From Ilyomonas sp963790435 (GTDB taxonomy: Bacteria; Bacteroidota; Bacteroidia; Chitinophagales; Chitinophagaceae), in contig CAWBOI010000001.1 in assembly GCA_963790435.1 (NCBI GenBank), positions 496,001 through 560,000 on the forward strand: 64,000 nt of DNA, read 5' to 3'. Positions 18,005 to 26,820 of this stretch are shown piece by piece. A program made the translations under genes and the position numbers. The number at the start of each line of letters is the position of its first letter. Within the stretch, counting starts at the first letter, position 1. The notes beneath the pieces were generated by a model. That model made no database searches. It had not been told where the DNA came from and worked only from the letters and a program-made list of their open reading frames with translations.

Positions 18005-18696
18005 ATGGGCAAAAACAAAAATCTCTGTGATGTCAAAAGCTGCTTTCTGTGTAAAGCCTGCTCAAACGAGTGGCTGGAATTGGTAGCGATTCATAAAAAA
18101 ACATTTTGTATAAAAAAGGACAAACCATTTTTAAAGAAGGGCAGCCGGTAGAAGGGATTTGGTTTTTGTATAGCGGAAAAGCAAAAGTGCACAAGCCCTG
18201 GGGCGAGCAAAAAGAATTAATTATACGATTTGCCACTGCCGGAGATGTGCTGGGTCACAGAGGTATTGGCAGCAACCACAGTTATCCTGTTTCTGCAACA
18301 GCGTTAGAACCTACCATCACTTGTTTTATAGAGACTGCTTTTTTTCTTTCTTCATTAAAAATAAATCCCGAACTCACCTTTCGCCTGATGATGTTTTATG
18401 CACAGGAACTACAGGTCACCGAACACCTGATGCGCAACTTAGTGCAGAGGGATATGAAAGGGAGGATAGCCGATAGCTTGCTAATCATTCAAAACCAATT
18501 TGGCAAAGACGAAAATGGAAACATAAACATGCTGATAAGCCGGCAGGATTTAGCTTCGTTTGCAGGTACAAGCTATGAAAGTATGTTTCGGATTTTAAAT
18601 GAACTGATGAATGATAAGGTGATAAAATTAAATGATAGAAATATCAAAATATTGGACGAAATCAAATTGCGTGGATACACTTTGGCTGCTTTATAG
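18005..18696 (+). pseudogene. Crp/Fnr family regulator with a one-base frameshift
   Basis: From ATG at 18005 the frame gives MGKNKNLCDVKSCFLCKACS, a Cys-rich N-terminus typical of Bacteroidota Crp/Fnr proteins. At the A run near 18111-18116 one base is missing. The next frame continues as KKGQTIFKEGQPVEGIWFLY (cyclic-nucleotide-like domain) and a C-terminal helix-turn-helix (ISRQDLASFAGTSYESMFRI), ending at 18696. Translation from TTG at 18106 could give a 196-residue protein lacking the Cys motif. The indel is in a homopolymer, so a sequencing error is possible. It is divergent from the ClC pseudogene. Confidence 0.75.
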
Positions 18697-18819
18697 TTTT
18701 TGATTTCCTCATTATATGAGTTGATTCATATTGCAAAACATAACTTAAGCCTAACCCATATTTTTCTAAACATCATCTTATCTTTACATCATTGTTAACA
18801 ACAACCAACCTTCTAATTT

Positions 18820-20170
18820 ATGAAAAGAACTTTACTCCTCACATTTGTTTTTGCGTGTCTTTCTGCTGCAACGATGGCACAAGGTCCTACGCTTACTTCA
18901 TCTACTACCACACCTGTTGTGGGAGAAACTTTTTCCAATCAGGTGGCACAAACCAACAACCTTCCCTCTTATACAGGCGGGGCCAATCAAACATGGAATT
19001 ATAGTGGTTTGGTTGATAGTAGTGTGGCTGCATCTGTGCAGGTGTTATTACCTTCCGCAACGCCCGACGCGGCTTTATTTCCCACCAGCAATTTAGTGGT
19101 TCGAACCGCGAACAACGCAAACTTTGTTTATTTCAATTCACAAGCTTCGCAATTATCAATTGTGGGTTTAGATGCCGCTGATACTGGACAAATAACCTAT
19201 ACAACGCCAAGGATTTATTTACCTTATCCATTTGCTTACAACAGTTTTTATACTGATTCGGTGGTAGGAGAAGTTGAAAGATACGGAGCAATTTTCCGGG
19301 GCAAAGACAGCTTAAAAGCCGACGGTTACGGCACTTTAAATTTACCTGGCGGGAAGACATACTCCAATGTTTTGCGTGTACAGTACATTGAAAATGTTAC
19401 AACCGTAAAAGATACAACAGCAAGTATAGGTGGTTTCCCCGTCTCCGGTACATTTACAGCTAACATAAGAACAGTAAGCTATCTGTACTTTACACCCGGC
19501 ACGCATGTGCCTCTGTTAACAGTTAATGAAACAACAACAAGTGCATATATTACTGCATTTGGTTTTACCAATCCTGTTAATGGCTTTCCTATTACTTCAC
19601 TAAGCGCCACTTATTTAAAAGCATCATCTGATTTGCCGGTTACATTTACTTCGTTTACTGCTTCCCTCCAAAACAAAAATGTGCTGTTGCAATGGAAAAC
19701 CGCGCAGGAAACCAACACGCATTATTTCAACATTCAGCGCAGCCTTACAGGAACTGCTTTTGAAACTGTGGATGCCGTTACAGCAACAGGAAATGGTACA
19801 GGTTCAGCCTACACTTATAACGACCAAACGTATGCAAAAACAAACGTGCCGCCGAGCGTTTACTATCGCGTACAGGAAGTTGATAAAGATGGTAAATTGT
19901 TTTATTCAGGTACGGCATTGGTTCATGGCAGTCAAAGCATCATAAGTCTTTATCCTAACCCTGCCGGAAGCTTTATACGCTTTAGCCTGCCCAATGCTAA
20001 CTGTTGCAGATGCTGTTGTTATTTACGATGCTAAAGGGCATGCAGTAAAACAATGGAGCCATTACACTTTAACGCAACCTGCGGCTATTGATGGCTTAAG
20101 TAAAGGCACTTATTTTATTCAGATAAAAATCAACAACAAAACCACGACAACCACTTTTGTGAAGGAGTAA
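18820..20170 (+). pseudogene. T9SS-sorted secreted protein with a frameshift in its sorting domain
   Basis: From ATG at 18820 a signal peptide (ending TMAQ) is followed by about 370 residues without a recognised catalytic domain. Then comes a fibronectin-like segment (LPVTFTSFTASLQNKNVLLQ) that often precedes T9SS domains. The sorting domain begins SLYPNPAGSFIRFSLPNA, then one extra base near 20002-20012 shifts the frame. The other frame continues VADAVVIYDAKGHAVKQW and ends TTTTFVKE at 20170. As written, translation stops at 20034 after a Cys-rich tail and loses the secretion signal. It is a frameshift mutation or sequence error. Confidence 0.8.
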
Positions 20171-20190
20171 TTAGTTTTGATTGATGATGA

Positions 20191-20222
20191 AAATGCTTCG
20201 CTGTACATAGCGAAGCATTTTT
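20191..20222. terminator. Bidirectional terminator
   Basis: AAATGCTTCGCT (20191-20202) pairs with AGCGAAGCATTT (20209-20220), with T runs on both strands. It serves the T9SS gene and the convergent mutY. Confidence 0.8.
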
Positions 20223-20247
20223 GTTTTTACCGCTTTTTTGAAAATTC

Positions 20248-21327
20248 TTATGAAAACAAACTTGGCTGAAATGATAGGCTTTGCAAATATTCGTTGATGA
20301 TTTTTGGAAACGTCAATTGATGTATTTGATCTGAAGTTAACCATTGATGTTGCTGTAAAACCTGCGGTATTGTTTTCAGTTTGACTTTGATGAATACAGC
20401 ATTTACGGTTTGATGAGTAAGTTGCTGCGAAAGCTGCGGCGAAACATAAAGCAAACTGAAATCTTCAATTGAAAACTGATGGTGCAAAAAGGTTTTTATA
20501 TCTTCTTCTTTCCAAATTTTGTTTTCGCTCGTTTCTAATAAATAAAACTCATACAACTGCTGCCAAATGTCTTTTTGCATACGTTGGTGAACCATTGTTG
20601 TATCACCAAACGTAAAAATAAAATAAGTAAACCAGCGTGTTGTTCTCAAAATCGTTTTTTCTTTTACGGGAAGTTCATTCACTCTTCCGGTTTGATAAGC
20701 CGTGCAACCATTCCGCAACGGACATTCATCGCACAAAGGACTCACGGGCTTGCAAATGGTAGCACCAAAATCCATGATTGCCTGGTTGTGTTGCGCAGGT
20801 TTGTTTTTGTCCAATATTTCATTTGCCAGCGCCGTAAACCGGTGCTTTCCTTCGTTGCTGTCAATGGGCGTATCAATACCAAAACATCGCGCCAACACCC
20901 GGAACACATTGCCATCTACCACTGCATAAGGCAAGTCAAACGCAAACGAAGCAATGGCAGCAGCAGTATAAGGACCTACTCCCTTCAACGCAAGTATCTC
21001 TTCATATTGTTGTGGAAATACACCTTGTAAATTGTGAGCTATCAATCTTGCAGTTAAGAGCAAATTGCGGCATCGGCTGTAATACCCTAATCCTTCCCAC
21101 AACTTAAATACTTCTTCATCGGGCGCATCTGCCAAATGGACGATCGTTGGATATTTTTTTATGAAAGCTTCATAATACTTCAACCCCATGGCAACGCGTG
21201 TTTGCTGAAGTATAATTTCGCTCAACCAGATTTTATAAGCATCCCTCTCTCCTTTCCAAGGCAGCTCTCTCTTATTTTTTGTTGTGTGCCATTGCGCTAA
21301 TTGGCAAGTAAATTGCTGCTTATCCAT
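20248..21327 (-). CDS. mutY: A/G-specific adenine glycosylase MutY
   Basis: A 359-residue DNA repair enzyme that removes adenine mispaired with 8-oxoguanine. It shows the catalytic Glu in LSEIILQQTRV, a helix-hairpin-helix LKGVGPYTAAAIASFAF, the catalytic Asp in VVDGNVFRVLAR and the 4Fe-4S cluster cysteines spaced C-x6-C-x2-C-x5-C (about residues 192-208). The C-terminal ~130 residues fit the NUDIX-like 8-oxoguanine recognition domain. It is divergent from the HU gene and convergent with the T9SS gene. Confidence 0.95.
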   Translation of the reverse strand: MDKQQFTCQLAQWHTTKNKRELPWKGERDAYKIWLSEIILQQTRVAMGLKYYEAFIKKYPTIVHLADAPDEEVFKLWEGLGYYSRCRNLLLTARLIAHNLQGVFPQQYEEILALKGVGPYTAAAIASFAFDLPYAVVDGNVFRVLARCFGIDTPIDSNEGKHRFTALANEILDKNKPAQHNQAIMDFGATICKPVSPLCDECPLRNGCTAYQTGRVNELPVKEKTILRTTRWFTYFIFTFGDTTMVHQRMQKDIWQQLYEFYLLETSENKIWKEEDIKTFLHHQFSIEDFSLLYVSPQLSQQLTHQTVNAVFIKVKLKTIPQVLQQHQWLTSDQIHQLTFPKIINEYLQSLSFQPSLFS

Positions 21328-21434
21328 GACAATAATCTGTATTATAAATTATTAGTTACTGATTTTTAATAGAGATTTGCCTTCATTCATTTAGTCATTG
21401 TAGTTCCATTTTATAAAAAAAGATTTGAAAACAA

Positions 21435-21731
21435 ATGAGAAAGTCAGACTTAATAACCAACATTTCTGATAAGACAGGAATTGCTAAAGTAGATGTTTTG
21501 GTTTCGTTGGAAACAATGCTAAAAGAGATTAAAGAAAGTTTAGCGAAAGGAGAAAACATTTACATCCGCGGTTTTGGAAGTTTCATAACGAAGAAACGTG
21601 CGGCGAAGATTGGCAGAAATATAAAAAAGAACGTGGCAGTGGAAATCCCCGAACATTTTATTCCTGCTTTTAAGCCATCCAAAGAATTTATTAACGAAGT
21701 GAAAGAAATGCACAGTAAGCAAAAAGGATAA
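21435..21731 (+). CDS. HU/IHF family DNA-binding protein
   Basis: A 98-residue histone-like protein with the normal length of HU. It has the N-terminal helical dimerisation part (RKSDLITNISDKTGIAKVDV) and the GFGSF-x5-A-x-x-GRN arm signature (RGFGSFITKKRAAKIGRNI), in which the usual Pro-rich tip is replaced by a Lys-rich one. It bends and compacts DNA. The TPR gene starts 25 bases downstream and is probably cotranscribed. Confidence 0.95.
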   Translation: MRKSDLITNISDKTGIAKVDVLVSLETMLKEIKESLAKGENIYIRGFGSFITKKRAAKIGRNIKKNVAVEIPEHFIPAFKPSKEFINEVKEMHSKQKG

Positions 21732-21756
21732 CTTTGCGCGTACGAAAGCATTATAA

Positions 21757-22617
21757 ATGATACAAAAACAAACGATTGTTGTAACAGGCGGCATTATACT
21801 ATTTGCCTGCCTGTTTTTTTTTGGTAAAACCATCCCGCCCCATAAAAAACAACCTATAGTTTCTACGGCTCATAACACTACCGATTCTTTATCTAATACA
21901 CCCGAATTGACTATCCAGGATTTATTGACAAAAGCAAAAGCGAAGCTTACGCCCGTGCAATTAACAAAGATTACGCAATTAGAAAACAGTGTTGTACGTG
22001 GCGATGTGAAAGCGCAGCAAATAAAAGTATACAACCAGTTGGCTTCGTTTTGGGACGATAGCCTGGGAATGCACGTATTAGGCGCTTATTACACCGGCGA
22101 AGCAGGCAAGTTGGAAAATTCTGAAAAAAAGCTCAACTTCGCAGCCCGTTTGATGCTGGATAACCTGATTACAGAAGACAATCCTTCCAATCAGCACTGG
22201 CTGGCAACAAACGCTAAAGAGTTGTTTGAGAAGAGTTTGGAACTAAATCCGGCTGATGATTCGGCGAAGATAGGCATTGGTGGCTGCTACTTGTTTGGCA
22301 ATATTGCCGACAATCCAATGCAGGGAATCATGGCTATTCGCCAGGTGGTTGAAAAAAATCCTGATAATCTCTACGGTCAAATGATGCTTGGCCTAGGAGG
22401 CATTCGCAGCGGACAGTATGATAAAGCTATCGAGCGCTTTACCATAGTTGTAAATAAACAGCCACACAATGCAGAAGCGTTGTTGTACCTGGCAGAAACT
22501 TACGAAAGGAAAGGCGATAAAGCAACCGCGGTGAAATGGTATCGCGAAGCGAAAAACAATATTGCCCTACCGGATGCGAAAGCAGCCATTGAGGAGCGGA
22601 TAAAAACATTGCAGTAA
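21757..22617 (+). CDS. TPR repeat protein with N-terminal membrane anchor
   Basis: A 286-residue protein. Residues about 6-22 form a single TM segment or uncleaved signal (VVTGGIILFACLFFFGK). The remainder is helical, with at least three TPR-like units (for example DSAKIGIGGCYLFGN, YGQMMLGLGGIRSGQYDKAI and AEALLYLAETYERKGDKATA). It probably acts as a periplasm-facing scaffold. It follows HU closely. Confidence 0.8.
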   Translation: MIQKQTIVVTGGIILFACLFFFGKTIPPHKKQPIVSTAHNTTDSLSNTPELTIQDLLTKAKAKLTPVQLTKITQLENSVVRGDVKAQQIKVYNQLASFWDDSLGMHVLGAYYTGEAGKLENSEKKLNFAARLMLDNLITEDNPSNQHWLATNAKELFEKSLELNPADDSAKIGIGGCYLFGNIADNPMQGIMAIRQVVEKNPDNLYGQMMLGLGGIRSGQYDKAIERFTIVVNKQPHNAEALLYLAETYERKGDKATAVKWYREAKNNIALPDAKAAIEERIKTLQ

Positions 22618-22649
22618 ACATTTATCATTTATAAAAACATATTTTAATT

Positions 22650-22745
22650 ATGCCTTGCGGAAAAAAAAGAAAACGTCATAAGATTGCTACGCACAAACGC
22701 AAAAAAAGATTAAGAAAAAATCGTCATAAGAAGAAAAATAAATAG
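22650..22745 (+). CDS. AURKAIP1/COX24-domain small ribosomal protein (mS38/bS22-like), 31 residues
   Basis: A 31-codon gene of extreme basicity: MPCGKKRKRHKIATHKRKKR followed by LRKNRHKKKNK. This matches the very short Bacteroidota proteins annotated as AURKAIP1/COX24 domain proteins, related to mitochondrial mS38 and to actinobacterial bS22, which sit on the small ribosomal subunit. It lies between the TPR gene and RNase G on the same strand. Its conserved motif and place next to RNA genes make it a real gene despite its length. Confidence 0.85.
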   Translation: MPCGKKRKRHKIATHKRKKRLRKNRHKKKNK

Positions 22746-22971
22746 TTTTTAGGGCTAACTAACATTCCGGTATAGCAATATTCCGGATTCTTTACTGATT
22801 GATTTATTGCTCCGGTTTTTTGTACGCAACTTTTCCTTCTCCTTATCATCTCACCTTAAACAGCAGCAGGAATCACGCTTATTGGATGGGTTGTACACGC
22901 AACCGTTCATCGTATGCAGTGTTGTTATCTGCTTCCTTTTTTTATGTAAACATTTTAAAGTTGCTCTAATT

Positions 22972-24525
22972 GTGAACAAAGATTTGATTATTAATGCAGC
23001 GCCAACCGGCGTTGAAATTGCGCTGCTGGAAGATAAAAAGCTGGTTGAACTGCACAACGAAAAAGCAGACGCCTCTTTCGCAGTAGGAGATTTATATCTT
23101 GGCAAAGTAAAAAAATTAATCCCTGGCTTAAACGCCGCTTTTGTTGATGTAGGCTTTGAAAAAGATGCCTTTCTTCATTATACCGATTTGAGTCCTTATG
23201 CCCGCTCGTTGTTGAAGTTTACACAGATGGCAATTAGCGACAAAAGCGACATGCCACTTGATTTTTCGAAATTTACCATTGAACCTGAAATTGTAAAAAC
23301 AGGAAAAATAAACGAGGTACTGAGCGGTAAACCCAACGTTTTGGTTCAGATTTTAAAAGAACCCATTGCTGCCAAAGGGCCGCGCTTAAGTTGCGAACTA
23401 TCGTTGCCGGGCAGATACATTGTGGTAACGCCGTTTAATGATGTAGTTGCCGTATCAAAAAAAATTCATTCTTCCGAAGAAAGAAAGCGATTGCAAAAGA
23501 TTGTAGAATCTATCAAACCAAAAAACTTTGGAGTGATTGTTCGCACGGCCGCCGAAGGAAAAAAAGCTGCCGAGTTGCACGAAGATGTAATGATGTTGGT
23601 GGAAACATGGAACAACATTCAAAAGAATCTGCGCGGTGCCGAAGCGCCCTGTAAAATTTTAAGTGAGCAGGATAAAACCACCAGCATCTTGCGCGATTTG
23701 TTGAACGAGGATTTCAACCGCATTGTTACCAACGACAAAAACATTTATAACGATACCAAAAGCTACATCCAAAAATTTGCGCCCGACAAAGCCGACATTG
23801 TTACTTACTACAACAATGGTATTCCGCTTTACGATCAGTTTGGTGTGAACAAACAAATTAAAGCTTCGTTTGGAAAAACGGTTAACCTTCCAAGCGGCGC
23901 TTATCTGATTATTGAACACACAGAAGCTTTGCATGTTATTGATGTAAACAGCGGTTACAAAAGCGTTAGCAACAGCCAGGAAGAAAATGCGTTGCAAACC
24001 AACTTAGAAGCGGCTGAAGAAATTGCGCGGCAATTGCGCCTGCGGGATATTGGAGGCATCATTGTAGTTGATTTCATTGATATGAAAAATCCTGACAACA
24101 AAAGGAAAGTGCAGGAAGCAATGGAAGACTATATGCGCACCGACCGCGCAAAACATGCCGTTCTTCCCATTTCAAAATTTGGAATTATGCAGTTGACGCG
24201 CCAGCGCATGAGGCCTGAAGTAAATATCAACATTTCTGAAATCTGCCCGTCCTGCAATGGCTCCGGTAAAATTTCACCAACGGTTTTATTGGTTGAAGAA
24301 ATTGAAAAACGATTGCATTATTTGCTCACCCATCAACATAAAAATATTACCATTTCGGTTCATCCGATTTTGTATTCTCATTTGACGAAAGGCTGGTGGT
24401 TTAATTCAATTCGTTATAAATGGAACCAGAAATACAAAACCAAAATTCAAATTGTTAAGAACAACGATTACAATCTTACCGAATTTCATTTTTTCGACAG
24501 TAACGATGAAGAAATTAAGTTGTAA
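22972..24525 (+). CDS. rng: Ribonuclease G / Rne-Rng family endoribonuclease
   Basis: The start is taken at GTG 22972 (VNKDLIINAAPTGVEIALL), giving 517 residues, the usual RNase G length; the frame is open back to 22807, but that part looks non-coding. It has an S1-like domain (GDLYLGKVKKLIPGLNAAFVDVGFEKDAFLHYTD). The catalytic DNase I-like part shows LHVIDVNSGYK and GGIIVVDFIDM with the metal-binding Asp residues. CPSCNGSG is the zinc-link motif for oligomerisation. The enzyme cuts single-stranded rRNA precursors and mRNA. Confidence 0.93.
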   Translation: MNKDLIINAAPTGVEIALLEDKKLVELHNEKADASFAVGDLYLGKVKKLIPGLNAAFVDVGFEKDAFLHYTDLSPYARSLLKFTQMAISDKSDMPLDFSKFTIEPEIVKTGKINEVLSGKPNVLVQILKEPIAAKGPRLSCELSLPGRYIVVTPFNDVVAVSKKIHSSEERKRLQKIVESIKPKNFGVIVRTAAEGKKAAELHEDVMMLVETWNNIQKNLRGAEAPCKILSEQDKTTSILRDLLNEDFNRIVTNDKNIYNDTKSYIQKFAPDKADIVTYYNNGIPLYDQFGVNKQIKASFGKTVNLPSGAYLIIEHTEALHVIDVNSGYKSVSNSQEENALQTNLEAAEEIARQLRLRDIGGIIVVDFIDMKNPDNKRKVQEAMEDYMRTDRAKHAVLPISKFGIMQLTRQRMRPEVNINISEICPSCNGSGKISPTVLLVEEIEKRLHYLLTHQHKNITISVHPILYSHLTKGWWFNSIRYKWNQKYKTKIQIVKNNDYNLTEFHFFDSNDEEIKL

Positions 24526-24528
24526 AAA

Positions 24529-24636
24529 GATTTTATGCGATTTTTCTGATTAGGAAGATTAAATAAAGCAGGTTTGTTTTTGCCCAAATTCTTCAATCTT
24601 TTTAAATCAGCCGAATCAGGAAAATCGCATAAAATC
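24529..24636. repeat. Palindromic intergenic element, copy 1
   Basis: Outer arms at 24529-24551 (GATTTTATGCGATTTTTCTG...) and 24614-24636 are nearly perfect inverted complements. The element fills the gap between RNase G and the shared terminator. A related element lies at 35833-35982. Confidence 0.6.
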
Positions 24637-24647
24637 CTGGTTCAAAC

Positions 24648-24679
24648 AAAAAAGCAGCGTTTACAAACGCTGCTTTTTT
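24648..24679. terminator. Bidirectional terminator between rng and rpoZ
   Basis: Perfect 15-base arms AAAAAAGCAGCGTTT (24648-24662) and AAACGCTGCTTTTTT (24665-24679) with a two-base loop serve the convergent genes on either side. Confidence 0.85.
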
Positions 24680-24698
24680 GTCTTACACTAAAATCAAT

Positions 24699-25043
24699 TT
24701 ATCTAAATAAATCATCGTCGTTTTTACGATAGTAAATTTTATCTTCCATAAACTCCTGCGTAGCCAGAATAGCTGCGTTTGGCATCTTTTCGTAAGCGCG
24801 CGAGATTTCAATCTGCTCTTTGTTTTCGTGCACTTCTTCCAAACTGTCGGTATGCGTTGCAAACTCTTCCAGTTTGGTATGCAGTTCATCTTTAACGGCA
24901 ACATTAATTTGGTTGGCACGTTTCGCAATGATTGCTATAGATTCGTATAAATTGCCGGTTTTGCCTTTTATGTCAACTAAACTTTTTGTTTCAACAACAG
25001 GTGCAATGTTATTGCCCAGTTGCCGCCTTAGCTTGCTCATCAT
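24699..25043 (-). CDS. rpoZ: RNA polymerase omega subunit (Rpb6-like)
   Basis: A 114-residue protein matching the Bacteroidota omega/Rpb6 family. SLVDIKGKTGNLYESIAIIA and KRANQINVAVKDELHTKLEEF are the conserved core. Omega assists assembly of RNA polymerase and ppGpp response. Two ATG codons stand in tandem at the start (25041-25043 and 25038-25040). The gene overlaps the end of bamD by 35 bases, an arrangement common in this phylum. Confidence 0.88.
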   Translation of the reverse strand: MMSKLRRQLGNNIAPVVETKSLVDIKGKTGNLYESIAIIAKRANQINVAVKDELHTKLEEFATHTDSLEEVHENKEQIEISRAYEKMPNAAILATQEFMEDKIYYRKNDDDLFR

Positions 25044-25839
25044 GTAATGTTTTTATGTGATTGTTGGAAAGTGTTTTAAATTCTTCTATTTGCGGGCGCA
25101 AGTTACTTTGCGGAAAGCGATCTTCAAAATCTGATATTTCAGTAAGCACTTTTCCAAAACGTTCGGGCTGTTTATCAGTAACGCTGGCTTCCGCATATTT
25201 GTAGTAAGAACGCACCATTTCTAATTTGTATTCATCGCTTTTATCAGAATCCGGAAAATCGTCCATCAAAGTATTAAAAGCCACTGCTGCCGATTTAAAG
25301 TAACTTAAATCAAAGTACAACTTCGCTGCTTTAAATTCTTTCATCTCTTCTTTTCCGCGCATTGTAGCAATAATTTTTTCTGCATCTTTATTGCGCTCGC
25401 TGCCCGGATGTGTGTTGATGAAAGCCTGCATCAAACCAATGGTTTTGGTTGAATTGGTTTGATCTAAATCAATCTTTGGCGATTGTTTGTAAAAGCAATA
25501 AGCACGCATGTATTCACATTCCTCCGAGCGTTGTCCGTTAGGAAAGTTTTCGGTGTACGTTTTGAATAAATTTTCTGCGTTTAAATAATCTTTCTGGTTG
25601 TAAGCACAGTAAGCGTACTTGTAATACATATCTTCAAAACGCGCCGTACCTTTCACATACGGAAACAAACCTTCAAACAATTGCGAAGCTTTGTCCCACT
25701 TTTTTTGAGAATAGTATTGCTCTGCCATTTTGTATTTGTATTCCTTGTCTTTGCTTTTGTACACCTTGCCAAACTTGGAAATGCACGACGAAGTACAAAA
25801 CAGAACAACAATAAACAGAAACTGAATCCATCCTTTCAT
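25009..25839 (-). CDS. bamD: Outer membrane assembly lipoprotein BamD
   Basis: A 276-residue protein with a lipoprotein signal (LFCTSSC, lipid-bearing Cys at residue 19). It is built of TPR-like repeats: YKMAEQYYSQKKWDKASQLF, YKYAYCAYNQKDYLNAENLF and YFDLSYFKSAAVAFNTLMDDFP. BamD works with BamA at the inner face of the outer membrane to insert beta-barrel proteins. It is upstream of and overlapping with rpoZ. Confidence 0.92.
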   Translation of the reverse strand: MKGWIQFLFIVVLFCTSSCISKFGKVYKSKDKEYKYKMAEQYYSQKKWDKASQLFEGLFPYVKGTARFEDMYYKYAYCAYNQKDYLNAENLFKTYTENFPNGQRSEECEYMRAYCFYKQSPKIDLDQTNSTKTIGLMQAFINTHPGSERNKDAEKIIATMRGKEEMKEFKAAKLYFDLSYFKSAAVAFNTLMDDFPDSDKSDEYKLEMVRSYYKYAEASVTDKQPERFGKVLTEISDFEDRFPQSNLRPQIEEFKTLSNNHIKTLHDEQAKAATGQ

Positions 25840-26034
25840 AGCGTGCGCAAAATTGGTTTTGAAGCAATGATAAAACGCAATGCGCTGCTTTCAATAGCTG
25901 TTAAGGTTAATTAAAAGATAAAGAGTTACAGATAGAAATGGTTGCGTTTTCAAACCGATATTAAACGATTGTTTATCATTTACATCTTAGCTGTTGTTAA
26001 TGAAAGAATTACTTTTGTTACCCAAATTTTTTTG

Positions 26035-26661
26035 ATGAAACAACTATTTGTATTGATTGTAGTAGCCATAAGTATTGCCAGCACTGCATTTGCACAAAGC
26101 GATGCAAAATCGATTCTTGATAAAGTAAGCAACAAACTGAAAAGCTATAAGGGTATATCAGCCAATTTTAGTTATAGCACAAAAGATAAAAAAGGCGCAG
26201 CACACGGTATCAAAACAGGACAAATTTTAGTAAAGGGTTCTAAATATTATTTGAAACAAGGCGGCAATGAAATTTATAGCGATGGCACTAAAAACTGGAA
26301 CTACAACAGCAGCGAAAAAGAAGTAACCGTAACCGATGCCGCCGACGATAACCAGGCGTTTTCGCCACAAAAGTTTTTAAGCAATTTTTACGATAAAGAT
26401 TTTACTTACAACCTTCTTTCCTCTTCAGGAAACATTTACAAAATAGCATTGGCACCGGTTGACAAAAGAAAGAACTTTAAGCAAGTAACCGTATTTGTTG
26501 ATAAAACAAAAGACATTGTTACCAAAGCGCAAGTGCTTGATAAAGCCGACAACACCATTGAGTTTGCCTTAAATAATGTAAACACCAATGCTTCCATTCC
26601 CGACAGCAAGTTTGTTTTTGACGAAAAAGCGCATCCTGGTGTTGAAGTGATTAACCAATAA
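26035..26661 (+). CDS. lolA: Outer membrane lipoprotein carrier LolA-like protein
   Basis: The start is placed at ATG 26035, giving 208 residues with a clear signal peptide (ending TAFAQ); the open frame before it is not coding-like. The body is the LolA beta-sheet fold, with SAKSILDKVSNKLKSYKGIS-type helix 1, YYLKQGGNEIYSDGTKNWNY and PQKFLSNFYDKDFTYNL. LolA carries lipoproteins across the periplasm. It is divergent from bamD, another outer membrane biogenesis gene. Confidence 0.85.
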   Translation: MKQLFVLIVVAISIASTAFAQSDAKSILDKVSNKLKSYKGISANFSYSTKDKKGAAHGIKTGQILVKGSKYYLKQGGNEIYSDGTKNWNYNSSEKEVTVTDAADDNQAFSPQKFLSNFYDKDFTYNLLSSSGNIYKIALAPVDKRKNFKQVTVFVDKTKDIVTKAQVLDKADNTIEFALNNVNTNASIPDSKFVFDEKAHPGVEVINQ

Positions 26662-26682
26662 TTTCGCAAGTTTGTTTTTGCA

Positions 26683-26716
26683 CAAAAAATGCTTTGCTTC
26701 TGCAAGGCATTTTTTG
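26683..26716 (+). terminator. Terminator of lolA
   Basis: CAAAAAATGCTTTGC (26683-26697) pairs with GCAAGGCATTTTTTG (26702-26716) with one G-T wobble and a TTCT loop, then a T-rich tail. Confidence 0.75.
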
Positions 26717-26793
26717 TATGTAATTATTCTTTATGATTCTCATCTATCTGTATATCATCTGTCAATTCAAATCTTCTTCCCATCTGCAACTCT

Positions 26794-26801
26794 TATCTTT
26801 G
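26794..26801 (+). promoter_or_regulatory. Bacteroidota -7 element of aspS
   Basis: TATCTTTG fits TAnnTTTG and lies 19 bases before the aspS start codon. Confidence 0.45.
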
Positions 26802-26820
26802 CGCTCCCAAAAAATACATC

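Noticed and set aside
20575..21030. 151-codon plus-strand frame
   Set aside because: It is antisense to mutY, whose protein is clearly conserved.
22807..22971. Upstream extension of the RNase G frame
   Set aside because: The added 55 residues are unlike any RNase G N-terminus; the family start matches GTG at 22972.
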